Of a DNA stretch of 64,000 nucleotides, positions 1 through 10,025 are shown piece by piece (the first letter of the stretch is position 1; every line of letters starts with the position of its first letter). A program made the position numbers and the translations under genes. The notes beneath the pieces were generated by a model. That model did no database searches. It was not told the DNA's origin and was given only the letters and a program-made list of their open reading frames with translations. The DNA is from Crossiella sp. SN42. GTDB taxonomy: Bacteria > Actinomycetota > Actinomycetes > Mycobacteriales > Pseudonocardiaceae. Location of the stretch: positions 62,001 through 126,000 of the forward strand of contig NZ_JAMHIV010000021.1 of the NCBI RefSeq assembly GCF_023897065.1, read 5' to 3'.

Positions 1-591
1 CGACAGTGCGGCGTAGAGGTTCTCGTGCCGGACCTTGGCGGAGAGGATCAGGTCTGGGTCGGCCACCAGCACCTGCTCCAGCCTGGCCTGCTCCAGCTGG
101 CCGACCGGCTTGGCGTTCTTGGCGTACTTCTCCGCCTCGGCCGCCAGGTAGTCCGGGAACTTGTCCCCGGTGGCCGGGAACTGGGTGTAGGCGGCCAGCT
201 GGGTCTCCAGCGCGAACACCGCGTCCACGTAGGAGCTGTCCAGCGCGGCCACCTTGGCCGGCTGCTTCTCGATGGTGGTCTTGCCCATCGCGTGCTCGAT
301 GGTGCGCGGGAACCCGGCGGCCGACCCCCCGGGGGCCGTCGAGCTGGTCTGAGGGCTGCCGCCACCGCCACAGGCGCTGACGAGCAGGGCCGTGACGGCG
401 AGGACGGCCAGCGTTCCAGACCGTGTCCGCCCCGCTCCGCCCGCGCTAGCCGCGCCGATTCGGCCGCTGGCGGCACGGCCGGAGTGCCCGAATACGCCCG
501 GTATGAGGACACTCCGGCCGCGCCCCCAGCGGCCGAATCGATCACGGCTCCCACGGGCGGAGCGGGGCGGACACGGCCTGGGCCTGGTCAT
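1..591 (-). CDS. iron-siderophore ABC transporter substrate-binding lipoprotein (C-terminus outside window)
   Basis: Extracytoplasmic binding lipoprotein expected to deliver ferric-siderophore to the permeases encoded divergently at 645-2773. The visible 197 codons contain a lipoprotein signal (hydrophobic LAVLAVTALLVSAC, lipobox Cys about residue 74, then a Gly/Ser-rich linker) followed by the start of a periplasmic-binding-protein fold (AKVAALDSSYVDAVFALE). The only in-frame start is ATG at 591, with SD GGAAGGA at 597-603, 5 nt upstream. This places about 57 residues before the signal hydrophobic core, far longer than normal. Nearly all of the extra sequence is the palindromic element at 416-581. 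An IdeR-like box lies 14 bp upstream. The family call rests on the signal, the fold start and the neighbours. The N-terminal extension is real in sequence, but whether it is translated and still exported is unknown. Confidence 0.8.
   Translation of the reverse strand, partial: MTRPRPCPPRSARGSRDRFGRWGRGRSVLIPGVFGHSGRAASGRIGAASAGGAGRTRSGTLAVLAVTALLVSACGGGGSPQTSSTAPGGSAAGFPRTIEHAMGKTTIEKQPAKVAALDSSYVDAVFALETQLAAYTQFPATGDKFPDYLAAEAEKYAKNAKPVGQLEQARLEQVLVADPDLILSAKVRHENLYAALS
416..581. repeat. palindromic element E1 (inside siderophore-lipoprotein 5' coding region)
   Basis: Long imperfect dyad. The 23-bp arms at 421-443 and 554-576 are perfectly complementary and extend to 416/581 with one mismatch. 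Inner arms pair 456-467 with 529-540 and 476-486 with 509-519. The apical part (GAATACGCCCGGTATG region, about 488-505) matches the apices of elements at 47557-47714 and 49129-49290. The 421-576 core is 156 bp, a multiple of three, and is open in frame with the lipoprotein. Confidence 0.75.
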
Positions 592-604
592 AGCGGTCCT
601 TCCA

Positions 605-623
605 TTCGGTTAGGCTTGCCTCA
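605..623. promoter_or_regulatory. IdeR/DmdR-like iron box, bidirectional
   Basis: TTCGGTTAGGCTTGCCTCA matches 15 of 19 positions of the actinobacterial iron box TTAGGTTAGGCTAACCTAA. It lies between the divergent starts at 591 and 645 and probably represses both uptake transcripts when iron is plentiful. The match was made by eye. Confidence 0.7.
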
Positions 624-644
624 GTAGAGGATAGGAGCCGCAGC

Positions 645-1697
645 ATGACCCGTGCCGCGATCGCGCCCGGGTCCGTGGTTCCGGTCCCGGTGCGCAGGCG
701 TCGACGTGTGCTGGGCTTGGCGCTGCTCACCGTGCTGCTGGTGCTCTCGCTGGTGGCCAGTGTCGCCATCGGCGCGAAGCCGGTCCCGCTGGCCGACGTG
801 TGGCATGCGCTGACCGCGCCGACGGGCGCCGAGAACGACCTGATCGTGAACTCGCTGCGCATCCCGCGCACCGTCCTCGGCCTGCTGGTCGGCCTGGCCC
901 TGGGCATCGCGGGCGCGCTGCTGCAGGGCCACACCCGCAACCCGCTGGCCGATCCCGGCCTGCTCGGGGTGAACCAGGGCGCGGCGTTCGCGGTGGTGCT
1001 GGCGATCTTCACCTTCGGCCTCACCGACCTGTACAGCTTCGTCTGGTTCGCCTTCGCCGGGGCGCTGCTGGCCACCGTGGTGGTCTTCGCGATCGGCTCC
1101 GCGGGCACCAGGGGCCGGGGCGGGCCGACCCCGGTGACGCTGGCCCTCTCCGGCGCGGCGGTCTCGGCCTTCCTGTACGCGCTCAGCTCCGCGCTGATCC
1201 TGCTGGACGCGCAGAGCCTGGAGACCTTCCGGTTCTGGCGCAGCGGCTCGCTGGCCGGCCGGGACCCGGAGATCATCCTGCAGGTGCTGCCGTTCCTGCT
1301 GGCCGGACTGCTGCTCGCGCTGGTCAACGGGCCCGGCCTGAACGCGATCTCCCTCGGCGACGACGTGGCCCGCTCGCTCGGCCAGCGGATCTGGCTGACC
1401 AGGGCGGTGGGCATCGCCGCGGTGACCCTGCTGACCGGGGCCGCGGTCTCGGCCTGCGGGCCGATCGGGTTCGTCGGGCTGATCGTGCCGCACCTGGCCC
1501 GCGCCATCACCGGGCCGGACTACCGCTGGCTGCTGCCCTACGCCGGGCTGATCGGCGCGGTGCTGGTGCTGGTCTCCGACGTGCTCGGCCGGGTGCTGGC
1601 CAGGCCGGGCGAGCTCCAGGTCGGCATCATGCTGGCGCTGGTCGGCTCGCCGTTCTTCGTGGCGCTGGTGCGCCGCCGGAAGCTGGTGAGCCTGTGA
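645..1697 (+). CDS. FecCD-family ferric-siderophore ABC permease, subunit 1
   Basis: 350-residue integral membrane permease of the BtuC/FecCD family. It forms a heterodimeric channel with the next gene product and moves ferric-siderophore into the cytoplasm. The ATG at 645 is preceded by AGGAG 7 nt upstream. The N-terminus is basic, followed by about ten hydrophobic segments. Family signatures include the RIPRTVLGLLVGLALGIAGA block near residues 72-91, GHTRNPLADPGLLGVNQGA, and the C-terminal CGPIGFVGLIVPHLAR ATPase-coupling region. The stop overlaps the start of the second permease by 4 bp (GTGA), so the two are translationally coupled. An iron box lies immediately upstream. Confidence 0.93.
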   Translation: MTRAAIAPGSVVPVPVRRRRRVLGLALLTVLLVLSLVASVAIGAKPVPLADVWHALTAPTGAENDLIVNSLRIPRTVLGLLVGLALGIAGALLQGHTRNPLADPGLLGVNQGAAFAVVLAIFTFGLTDLYSFVWFAFAGALLATVVVFAIGSAGTRGRGGPTPVTLALSGAAVSAFLYALSSALILLDAQSLETFRFWRSGSLAGRDPEIILQVLPFLLAGLLLALVNGPGLNAISLGDDVARSLGQRIWLTRAVGIAAVTLLTGAAVSACGPIGFVGLIVPHLARAITGPDYRWLLPYAGLIGAVLVLVSDVLGRVLARPGELQVGIMLALVGSPFFVALVRRRKLVSL

Positions 1698-2769
1698 CCA
1701 CCAAGCTCGCGCCGGTGCCCGGCCGTCCCGCACTGCGGCTGGGCGGCGGCTCCTGGACGCTGCGGCTGCGCGCCGCGGCCGTGCCCGTGCTCGGCCTGGC
1801 CGCGCTGGTGTTCGTACTGGCGCTCAACCTGACCCTCGGCGACTTCCCGATCAGCCTCGGCGAGGTCTTCGCCGCGCTCTTCGGCGGCGGCGAGGAAGCG
1901 CACCGGTTCATCCTGTTCGACCTGCGGCTGCCCAGGGCGCTGACCGGCGCGCTGGTCGGCGCCGCGCTCGGCCTGGCCGGGGCGATCACCCAGTCCATCG
2001 CGCGCAACCCGCTGGCCAGCCCGGACCTGCTTGGGGTGAGCGCGGGGGCCGGGGCGGGCGCGGTGGCCGTGGTGATGTTCGGCGGCAGCGCCGGCGGGCT
2101 CAGCGGCTACCTGTCCTCGGTCGCGCTGCCGGTGGCCGCGCTGCTCGGCGGCCTGCTCGCCGCGGTGGTGGTCTACCTGCTGGCCTGGCGGCGCGGCATC
2201 GAGGGCTTCCGGCTGGTGCTGGTCGGCATCGGCGTGCACGCGGTGCTGTCCAACGTGACCTTCTGGCTGCTCACCCTCTCCGACGTGGCCGACGCAGGCC
2301 GGGCCATGGTGTGGCTGACCGGCAGCCTCAACGCCCGCGGCTGGGACCACGTGGTGCCGGTGGCCATCGCGCTGGCGGTGCTGGTCCCGCTCACCCTCTT
2401 CGGCGCCCGCACCCTGGGCGCGCTGCAGTTCAACGACGACACCGTGCGCGCGCTCGGCGTGCGGGTCGAGCTGAGCCGCTCGCTGCTGGTGCTGGCCGCG
2501 GTCGGGCTGGCCGCGGTGGCCACCGCCTCGGCGGGCCCGGTGGAGTTCGTCGCGCTGGCCGTGCCGCAGATCGCGCTGCGCCTCTCCGGCCTGGCCCAGC
2601 CGCCGCTGCTGGCCAGCGCGGTGGTCGGGGCTGCTCTCACGGTCACCGCCGACGTGCTCGCCCGCACCGCCTTCGGCACGGTCGAACTGCCGGTCGGCAT
2701 CGTCACCGCCGTCCTCGGCGCTCCGTACCTGGTGTTCCTGCTCGTCCGACGCTATCGGGAGGTACGCGG

Positions 2770-2773
<4 letters not shown>
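1694..2773 (+). CDS. FecCD-family ferric-siderophore ABC permease, subunit 2
   Basis: 359-residue partner permease. The GTG at 1694 overlaps the preceding stop and gives the expected N-terminus. Paralogous blocks match subunit 1: RLPRALTGALVGAALGLAG, SIARNPLASPDLLGVSAGAG and ASAGPVEFVALAVPQIALRL. About ten membrane segments are visible, which is normal length for the family. The end overlaps the ATPase start by 4 bp (ATGA), making three genes one operon. Together they form the membrane part of an iron-siderophore importer; the exact siderophore cannot be read from sequence. Confidence 0.93.
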
Positions 2774-3584
<811 letters not shown>

Positions 3585-3588
<4 letters not shown>

Positions 3589-4322
3589 CTGGGCCGCAGC
3601 ACCGCGAGATATTCGTGGTGCTCCCGCAACAGCCCCGGACCTGCCGGTTCGTCCTCGCCGACCACGATCCCGGACAGCGCCAGGCCGGTGCCGGTGAGCA
3701 GCAGGCCCAGGTCGGCCGGGGTGTAGCAGCGCAGGGTCTGGGTGAGCTCGCGGTCCGGCTCGGCCACGTCCCACCAGGTGTCGGTCGCGGTGCAGGTGAC
3801 CGGGTCGAAGCTGGTCCGCTCGCGCAGCTCGTGCCGGTAGCCGCGGGCCGGGTCCGGCAGCAGGTGCTCCTCGTCGCCGTGCCAGCCGGCCCAGACGAAC
3901 GGGTTGAACACGTCCACCAGCGCCACCCCGCCCGGCCGCAGCCAGCCCGCGATCCTGGTGAGCAGCCTGCGCTGGTCGTCATCGGAGCCGACGCCGAAGC
4001 CGTTCCAGTAGCAGACCGCGTCGAACTCACCCGGCAGCTCGACCTCGAAGAAGTCGGCTTGCACGCTGCTCAGCCGCTCGTGGGTCAGCCCGGGCGCGGC
4101 GCTGACCCGGTCGCTGACCTCCACCGCGGTCACCGCGTACCCGGCCCGCGCGGTGGCCACCGCGGTCGTGCCGTAGCCCGAGCCCAGTTCCAGCACCCGG
4201 CCTGCCGCGGGGCCGTGCGCGCGCAGCAGCCGCACCCGCCGCTGGTCCCGTTCGGTGACCTGCGCGTCGGCCTCGGCCCACCACGCACCGGTCCTGGAGT
4301 AGAAGTCCCGCACCCAGTCCAC
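3585..4322 (-). CDS. class I SAM-dependent methyltransferase
   Basis: About 245 residues if GTG 4322 (VDWVRDFYSRTG) is used; there is no strong SD, so the start is uncertain. Motif I is VLELGSGYGTTAVATA, motif II the acidic AVEV, then FDAVCYWNGFGVGSDDDQRRLL and the post-motif LRPGGVALVDVF. A small-molecule methylase is more likely than a nucleic-acid one. It lies 17 bp downstream of the FhuF-like gene on the same strand and is probably co-transcribed from the same iron-responsive promoter. A role in siderophore modification or iron homeostasis is inference from context only. Confidence 0.8.
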
Positions 4323-4339
4323 CGGCGCAGTGAACCGCC

Positions 4340-5167
4340 TCAGGAGTCGGCGAGCACCCGCTTTTCCCGCTCGGCCGCGGACACCCTCGGGCAGGTCGCG
4401 CAGGCGGTCTGGCCGTCGAGGGCGAAGTGGAAGCAGCAGCTCTCCCGCCGCCGGGTCCACACCGTGCGGCCCTCGCCGTGCACCGGGTACAGCCGGGACG
4501 GCGAGGTGAACGGCTCGATCAGCTCGGGCAGCACCAGCGCGGCCCCGGCCACGCCTGCGCCCTCGTCGCCGAGCATCCGGCCGGTCTGCCACAGCGCGCT
4601 GTCCAGCGCGTCCGTGGCCGCGCCCCACAGCATGTGCCTGCCCAGCCGGGTGGTCGGGCCGTAGGCCGCGACGAACTCCCTGGCGTGCCCGGCGAAGCGG
4701 GCCCGCAGCACCCCGGCCAGCGCGGCCTCGTCCCGGACCACGGTCGCCTCGGGGGTGCCTGCCGCCGGGTCCTCGGGCAGGCAGACAAAACCGGCAGAAA
4801 GCAGCGCGATGCCGTCGGGGTGCGGACGATCACCCGAAAGGCGGAATGCGAGGTCGCCGGGCCGCAGCCAGGGCACCCGGCGGGCGGTGTGGAACAGGAT
4901 GGCACCCAGGTAGGCGGGCACCTGGAGGTACCAGGCCAGCACGTAGCCCGCGGTGGTGCGGTCCGGAATATTTCCGTCGTAGTGTTCGTTGAGCCAAGTG
5001 GCGAGGTCTTTCCGCCACCGGTCGAACTGGGCCGGGTCGGCCAGCAGGTCGGCGCAGACCCGCCAGGAGTCATCCGGAGTCCCGAAGCGCACCGTGACGT
5101 GTCCGCGCGAGGTGTCGACACCAGCCAGCGAGGCGGCCAGTGCGCTCGGCGCCAGACGGACGGTCAC
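4340..5167 (-). CDS. FhuF-like siderophore-iron reductase ([2Fe-2S])
   Basis: 275 residues. The C-terminus carries the exact FhuF-type cluster motif C-C-X10-C-X2-C (Cys 244, 245, 256, 259; CCFHFALDGQTACATC). Such proteins reduce Fe(III) in imported siderophores so that iron is released in the cytosol. GTG 5167 is chosen because AGGAGA sits 5 nt upstream. An IdeR-like box at 5189-5207 overlaps the promoter, in keeping with iron-starvation induction together with the importer. The N-terminal two thirds is weakly conserved, as is usual for the family. Confidence 0.88.
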   Translation of the reverse strand: MTVRLAPSALAASLAGVDTSRGHVTVRFGTPDDSWRVCADLLADPAQFDRWRKDLATWLNEHYDGNIPDRTTAGYVLAWYLQVPAYLGAILFHTARRVPWLRPGDLAFRLSGDRPHPDGIALLSAGFVCLPEDPAAGTPEATVVRDEAALAGVLRARFAGHAREFVAAYGPTTRLGRHMLWGAATDALDSALWQTGRMLGDEGAGVAGAALVLPELIEPFTSPSRLYPVHGEGRTVWTRRRESCCFHFALDGQTACATCPRVSAAEREKRVLADS

Positions 5168-5188
5168 CAGGATCTCCTCGATCGATGG

Positions 5189-5207
5189 TCAGGCTTGCCT
5201 AACCTAA
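5189..5207. promoter_or_regulatory. IdeR/DmdR-like iron box upstream of fhuF-like gene
   Basis: The reverse complement TTAGGTTAGGCAAGCCTGA matches 16 of 19 positions of the iron-box consensus. It is 22 bp upstream of the GTG at 5167 and followed by a further CCTAACCTAGG half-site repeat. Confidence 0.75.
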
Positions 5208-5263
5208 CCTAGGGTGATCAGGTGTTCCGCCATCGGGGTGATCCGGTCGCCAGGCGGCAGTTT

Positions 5264-5280
5264 GTTCGCGCTCAGCGGAC
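5264..5280. promoter_or_regulatory. candidate ClgR site upstream of clpC
   Basis: GTTCGCGCTCAGCGGAC has the CGC-N5-GCG core described for ClgR, the regulator of clp genes in actinobacteria, with near-palindromic flanks (GTTCGC/GCGGAC). The spacer departs from the published CGCYNANRGCG consensus, so the call is tentative. Confidence 0.4.
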
Positions 5281-5294
5281 ACCGCCGATCCGGT

Positions 5295-5320
5295 GGAATT
5301 GTGTCCACCTCACACTCGTT
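5295..5320 (+). promoter_or_regulatory. SigR/SigH-type promoter of clpC
   Basis: GGAAT at 5295-5299 and GTT at 5318-5320 are separated by exactly 18 nt, the GGAAT-N18-GTT form recognised by thiol-stress sigma factors (SigR of Streptomyces, SigH of mycobacteria and corynebacteria). clpC is a known member of those regulons. An inverted repeat, CCTCACACTC (5308-5317) with GAGTGTGAGG (5338-5347), straddles the start region and may be an operator. Confidence 0.65.
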
Positions 5321-5447
5321 GTGTCGGTCAGTAGCGAGAGTGTGAGGACGGAAGGAAGAAGTCGGGCCGACTAGAGTGGCCCTACGGTGCCGACCCGGGA
5401 GCGAACGCGGGGTCGAGGGCCGCCGGCGCAGCAGTCAGGGAGTGCGA

Positions 5448-8000
5448 ATGTTCGAAAGGTTTACCGACCGCGCGAGGCGGGTGGTTGTCCTGGCCCAGGA
5501 GGAAGCCAGGATGTTGAACCACAACTACATTGGCACCGAGCACATCCTTCTGGGCTTGATCCACGAAGGTGAGGGTGTCGCCGCCAAGGCGCTGGAGTCG
5601 CTGGGCATCGCCCTTGAAGGCGTGCGCCAGCAGGTCGAAGAGATCATCGGTCAGGGCCAGCAGGCGCCGAGCGGGCACATCCCGTTCACGCCGAGGGCGA
5701 AGAAGGTTCTCGAGCTCTCCCTGCGGGAGGCGCTCCAGCTCGGCCACAACTACATCGGCACCGAGCACATCCTGCTCGGCCTGATTCGCGAGGGCGAGGG
5801 CGTGGCCGCCCAGGTCCTGGTGAAACTGGGCGCCGACCTGAACCGGGTGCGGCAGCAGGTGCTCCAGCTGCTCTCCGGCTACCAGGGCAAGGAACCCGCC
5901 GAGTCCGGCGGCCGCGGCGAGGGCACCCCGTCCTCCTCGCTGGTGCTGGACCAGTTCGGCCGCAACCTCACCTCCTCCGCCCGCGAGGGCAAGCTCGACC
6001 CGGTCATCGGGCGCGAGAAGGAGATCGAGCGGGTCATGCAGGTGCTGTCCCGCCGCACCAAGAACAACCCGGTGCTCATCGGTGAGCCCGGCGTCGGCAA
6101 GACCGCGGTCGTGGAGGGCCTTGCCCAGCGGATCGTCAAGGGCGAGGTGCCCGAGACGCTCAAGGACAAGCAGCTCTACACCCTCGACCTCGGCTCGCTG
6201 GTGGCCGGTTCCCGCTACCGCGGTGACTTCGAGGAGCGCCTGAAGAAGGTGCTCAAGGAGATCCGCACCCGCGGCGACATCATCCTGTTCATCGACGAGA
6301 TCCACACCCTGGTCGGCGCTGGCGCCGCCGAGGGCGCGATCGACGCGGCCAGCATTCTGAAGCCGATGCTCGCCCGCGGTGAGCTGCAGACCATCGGCGC
6401 CACCACGCTGGACGAGTACCGCAAGCACGTTGAGAAGGACCCCGCGCTGGAGCGGCGCTTCCAGCCGATCCAGGTCGGCGAGCCCTCGCTGGAACACACC
6501 ATCGAGATCCTCAAGGGTCTGCGCGACCGGTACGAGGCGCACCACCGCGTCTCCATCACCGACGGCGCGCTGGTGCAGGCGGCCACCCTGGCCGACCGCT
6601 ACATCAACGACCGCTTCCTGCCGGACAAGGCGATCGACCTGATCGACGAGGCCGGCGCCCGGATGCGGATCCGCCGGATGACCGCGCCGCCGGACCTGCG
6701 CGAGTTCGACGAGAAGATCGCCGACGTGCGCCGGGACAAGGAGTCCGCGATCGACGCGCAGGACTTCGAGCGCGCGGCCAAGCTCCGGGACGCGGAGAAG
6801 CAGCTGCTGGGCCAGAAGGCCGAGCGGGAGAAGCAGTGGAAGGCCGGTGACCTCGACGTCGTCGCCGAGGTCGACGAGGAGCAGATCGCCGAGGTGCTGG
6901 CGAACTGGACCGGCATCCCCGTCTTCAAGCTCACCGAGGAGGAGACCTCGCGTCTGCTCCGCATGGAGGACGAGCTGCACAAGCGGATCATCGGCCAGTT
7001 CGAGGCGGTCAAGTCCGTCTCGCAGGCGATCCGCCGCACCCGCGCCGGTCTGAAGGACCCGAAGCGTCCGTCCGGCTCGTTCATCTTCGCCGGCCCGTCC
7101 GGTGTGGGTAAGACCGAGCTGTCCAAGGCGCTGGCCGAGTTCCTCTTCGGCGAGGACGACGCGCTCATCCAGATCGACATGGGCGAGTTCCACGACCGCT
7201 ACACCGCCTCGCGGCTCTTCGGCGCGCCCCCCGGGTACGTCGGCTACGAGGAGGGCGGTCAGCTCACCGAGAAGGTGCGGCGCAAGCCGTTCTCCGTGGT
7301 GCTCTTCGACGAGATCGAGAAGGCGCACCAGGAGGTCTACAACACGCTGCTCCAGGTGCTCGAGGACGGCCGCCTGACCGATGGTCAGGGCCGCACGGTG
7401 GACTTCAAGAACACCGTGATCATCTTCACCTCGAACCTCGGCACCCAGGACATCTCCAAGGCCGTCGGCCTCGGCTTCACCGCCAACACCGGCGCCGGCT
7501 CGAACTACGACCGGATGAAGCAGAAGGTCAACGACGAGCTGAAGAAGCACTTCCGCCCCGAGTTCCTCAACCGGATCGACGACATCATCGTCTTCCACCA
7601 GCTCACCGAGGAACAGATCATCAAGATGGTCGACCTGATGATCAACCGGGTGGAGACCCAGCTCCGCAACAAGGACATGTCGCTGGAGCTCACCCCGGTG
7701 GCGAAGAAGCTGCTGGCCAAGCGCGGCTTCGACCCCGTGCTCGGCGCCCGGCCGCTGCGCCGGACGATCCAGCGCGAGATCGAGGACCAGCTGTCGGAGA
7801 AGATCCTCTTCGGCGAGATCCAGCCCGGGCAGATCATCATCTGCGATGTCGAGGGCTGGGACGGCGAGGGTCCGGACGACAAGGTGAAGTTCGTCTTCCG
7901 CGGCGAGGCCAAGCCGACCCGCGTGCCGGACGCACCGCCCGTCGACCTGGCCGGCTCGGCCGGTGACGAGCCCGAAGCGGGCACCGGCACCAACGGCTGA
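5448..8000 (+). CDS. clpC: ATP-dependent Clp protease ATP-binding subunit ClpC
   Basis: 850-residue AAA+ unfoldase feeding substrates into ClpP1P2. ATG 5448 gives the canonical [20 protein letters not shown] and follows AGGGAG. Domains: paired Clp N repeats (about 1-145), first AAA module with Walker A GEPGVGKT at about 212-219, a coiled middle region with a UVR motif (about 424-460), and second AAA module with Walker A GPSGVGKT at about 549-556 and the sensor arginine region near [10 protein letters not shown]. Full length matches mycobacterial ClpC1, the target of cyclomarin and ecumicin. Likely induced by thiol/protein stress from the SigR-type promoter upstream; a terminator follows. Confidence 0.98.
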   Translation: MFERFTDRARRVVVLAQEEARMLNHNYIGTEHILLGLIHEGEGVAAKALESLGIALEGVRQQVEEIIGQGQQAPSGHIPFTPRAKKVLELSLREALQLGHNYIGTEHILLGLIREGEGVAAQVLVKLGADLNRVRQQVLQLLSGYQGKEPAESGGRGEGTPSSSLVLDQFGRNLTSSAREGKLDPVIGREKEIERVMQVLSRRTKNNPVLIGEPGVGKTAVVEGLAQRIVKGEVPETLKDKQLYTLDLGSLVAGSRYRGDFEERLKKVLKEIRTRGDIILFIDEIHTLVGAGAAEGAIDAASILKPMLARGELQTIGATTLDEYRKHVEKDPALERRFQPIQVGEPSLEHTIEILKGLRDRYEAHHRVSITDGALVQAATLADRYINDRFLPDKAIDLIDEAGARMRIRRMTAPPDLREFDEKIADVRRDKESAIDAQDFERAAKLRDAEKQLLGQKAEREKQWKAGDLDVVAEVDEEQIAEVLANWTGIPVFKLTEEETSRLLRMEDELHKRIIGQFEAVKSVSQAIRRTRAGLKDPKRPSGSFIFAGPSGVGKTELSKALAEFLFGEDDALIQIDMGEFHDRYTASRLFGAPPGYVGYEEGGQLTEKVRRKPFSVVLFDEIEKAHQEVYNTLLQVLEDGRLTDGQGRTVDFKNTVIIFTSNLGTQDISKAVGLGFTANTGAGSNYDRMKQKVNDELKKHFRPEFLNRIDDIIVFHQLTEEQIIKMVDLMINRVETQLRNKDMSLELTPVAKKLLAKRGFDPVLGARPLRRTIQREIEDQLSEKILFGEIQPGQIIICDVEGWDGEGPDDKVKFVFRGEAKPTRVPDAPPVDLAGSAGDEPEAGTGTNG

Positions 8001-8017
8001 CCAACGCACCACCCGGG

Positions 8018-8047
8018 AGGGGCAGGCCACTTCGGTGACCTGCCCCT
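8018..8047 (+). terminator. clpC terminator
   Basis: AGGGGCAGG pairs with CCTGCCCCT around a short inner stem and TTCG tetraloop, 17 nt after the clpC stop, followed by a T/C-rich tail. Confidence 0.75.
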
Positions 8048-8093
8048 TCCGCATTTCCCCGCCTCGGGCCGGATGTTCAGGCACTCTGGTGGG

Positions 8094-9155
8094 GTGACCC
8101 ACTCGCGGATCGAGGCCGACACGACGCCACTGACGCGTCGTGGCGCGCCGCCGCGCCCGCCGGAGCCCGAGGAGCCGAAGCGGCGGCGGCCGGGCGGCAA
8201 GCTCGCCGGGGTGCTGCTGTTGCTGGTGGCCGCGCCGGTGGTGGTGCTCAGCGCGCTGCGCGGGGTGGGTTTCGACCAGCAGAAGTACGCCGCCGCGGCG
8301 ATCGCGCTGACCCCGTACGCGCTGCCGGCGGCCGCGGTGCTGGCGCTGCTCGCGCTGCTGCTCAAGCGCTGGCTGCTGGCCATCGTGCTGGTGCTGTGCA
8401 CCGTGCTGCTCGGCTTGATCGTGCTGCCCAGGGCGTTCGTGAAGGCCCGGCCGATCGCGGTCGGCACCCAGGTCAGGGTGCTCTCGGTGAACATGTTCTT
8501 CGGCCGGGCGGACGCCGCGACCGTGGTCAACCTGGCCAGGGGTGCCAAGGCCGACGTGCTCAACCTGCAGGAGCTGACCCCGGAGGCGGTGGCCGCGCTG
8601 GACGCGGCCGGGCTGGGCCAGGAGCTGCCATTCCGGGTGTTCGAGCCGGGCGCGGGCGCCACCGGCACCGGGATCGCCGCCCGGCACCCGCTGACCAGGA
8701 TCGCGCTCGGCCGCACCCCCGCGCCCGGGGCGTACGCCCAGCCCGCCGCGCTGGTCAACCTGCCGGGCCCGCGCGGCCTGGAGATCATGGCGGTGCACCC
8801 GAGGGACCCGGTGGGCCCGAAGGGCGCCGAGTCCTGGCTGCTGGACCTGGGCACGCTGCCCGAACCCCGCACCGAAGGCCCGGCCAGGGTGCTCGCCGGT
8901 GACTTCAACGCCACCCTGGACCACTCGCCGCTGCGCCGCCTGCTCGGCCAGGGCTACCAGGACGCCGCCGACCAGGCGGGCGCCGGGCTGACCAGCACCT
9001 GGCCGGCCAGGGGCGCGTTCCCGCCGCCGGTGACCCTGGACCACGTGCTGGTGGACAAGCGCTGCCCGGTGGACCGCTTCGACGTCTTCGACGTGGCCGG
9101 CAGCGCGCACCGCTCGATCCTGGCCACCCTCACCGTGCCCAGCTCCGGCCCTTAG
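8094..9155 (+). CDS. membrane-anchored endonuclease/exonuclease/phosphatase-family hydrolase
   Basis: 353 residues from GTG 8094; ATG 8073 is an in-frame alternative and neither has a clear SD. Proline/arginine-rich cytoplasmic N-terminus, about three hydrophobic helices (residues 33-120), then an extracellular EEP domain: VLSVNMFFGRAD, NLQELT (metal-binding Glu), GDFNAT and LDHVLVD. The usual C-terminal S-D-H-R reads SAHRS here, so the Asp that orients the catalytic His is replaced by Ala and activity may be altered. The stop TAG at 9153-9155 overlaps the target duplication and first base of the adjacent insertion sequence. Substrate unknown; phosphodiester or phospholipid cleavage outside the membrane is inferred from the family. 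Confidence 0.8.
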   Translation: MTHSRIEADTTPLTRRGAPPRPPEPEEPKRRRPGGKLAGVLLLLVAAPVVVLSALRGVGFDQQKYAAAAIALTPYALPAAAVLALLALLLKRWLLAIVLVLCTVLLGLIVLPRAFVKARPIAVGTQVRVLSVNMFFGRADAATVVNLARGAKADVLNLQELTPEAVAALDAAGLGQELPFRVFEPGAGATGTGIAARHPLTRIALGRTPAPGAYAQPAALVNLPGPRGLEIMAVHPRDPVGPKGAESWLLDLGTLPEPRTEGPARVLAGDFNATLDHSPLRRLLGQGYQDAADQAGAGLTSTWPARGAFPPPVTLDHVLVDKRCPVDRFDVFDVAGSAHRSILATLTVPSSGP

Positions 9156-9225
9156 ACCTGGTCTCAAAACTTAAGGGTGTGTCACTGCGTAACCTGCCGG
9201 TCCTGGTCGTCGATCGTGGGCAGTC

Positions 9226-10001
9226 GTGGCGAAGATGACGCAGCAGCGGCGGGTCGAAGACCGGCTCTGGGAGCTGATCGAACCCCTGATCCCGTCCCGA
9301 CCAGCGCCGCGCGGTCCGGGTGGGCGGCCCCGGATCGATGACCGTGCCGCGTTAGAGGGGATCTTGTTCGTGCTCGACACCGGCTGCCGCCGGCGAGACC
9401 TACCCGAGCAGCTCGGATGCGGTTCCGGGCACACCGCGTGGCGGCGGTTACGTGAGCGGCAGGACGCCGGCGTGTGGGACCGGCTGCACCAGCTCGTGCT
9501 CGACGAGCTGTCCAACATCGACGAGCTCGACTGGACCAGAGGCTGCATCGACGCGGTGTCGGTGCGGTCGAAAAGGGGGGCGAGCTGACCGGCTGCAGCC
9601 CCACTGACCGGGGTAAAGCCGGCTCCAAGTACCACGTTCTGTGCGACGCGAACGGGCTACCGCTGCACATCATGTTGTCGGCGGCAAACACCCACGACAG
9701 CATGCTGTTCGAGCCACTGCTGGACACGAACCCGACCGTGCGCGGCCACCACGGCCGGGCGGGCCGGCCACGATGCCGACCGGACAAGCTGCACGCCGAC
9801 AAGGGCTACGACTACCGCCGCTGCCGCCGCTACCTGACCCGCCGCGGTATCAAGGTCCGTATCGCCCGGCGCGGGATTGAGGGCAAGTCCCGCCTCGGCC
9901 AGGTCCGCTGGGTCGTCGAACGCACCATCTCCTGGCTGCTGCGGTTCAAACGCCTCGGGCTGCGCTACGACCGGACCGAACGCACTCTCGTCGGGAAGTG
10001 A
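9226..10001 (+). CDS. IS5-family transposase (programmed -1 frameshift, shortened C-terminus)
   Basis: The first frame (9226-9588) encodes the N-terminal DNA-binding part (WELIEPLIPSRPAPRGPGGRPR) and the first catalytic Asp in GCIDAVSVRSKRG. Continuation is in the -1 frame after the slippery run AAAAGGGGGG at 9571-9580, giving GELTGCSPTDRGKAGSKYHV and the DDE remainder (ADKGYDYRRCRR, VVERTISWLLRFKRLGLRY). This arrangement is typical of the IS427 group. The protein stops at RTERTLVGK, whereas relatives continue for roughly a dozen or more residues. The tail seems lost at the junction with the passenger gene. Function may still be retained because the DDE residues are present. Confidence 0.85.
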
Positions 10002-10025
10002 TCAGCCATCGGTGGGGCCGCCTCT

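Noticed and set aside
5382-9167. 1261-codon open frame antisense to clpC and the hydrolase gene
   Set aside because: GC-rich shadow frame: composition mirrors the + strand genes, no domain, no SD, fully overlapped by well-supported genes.
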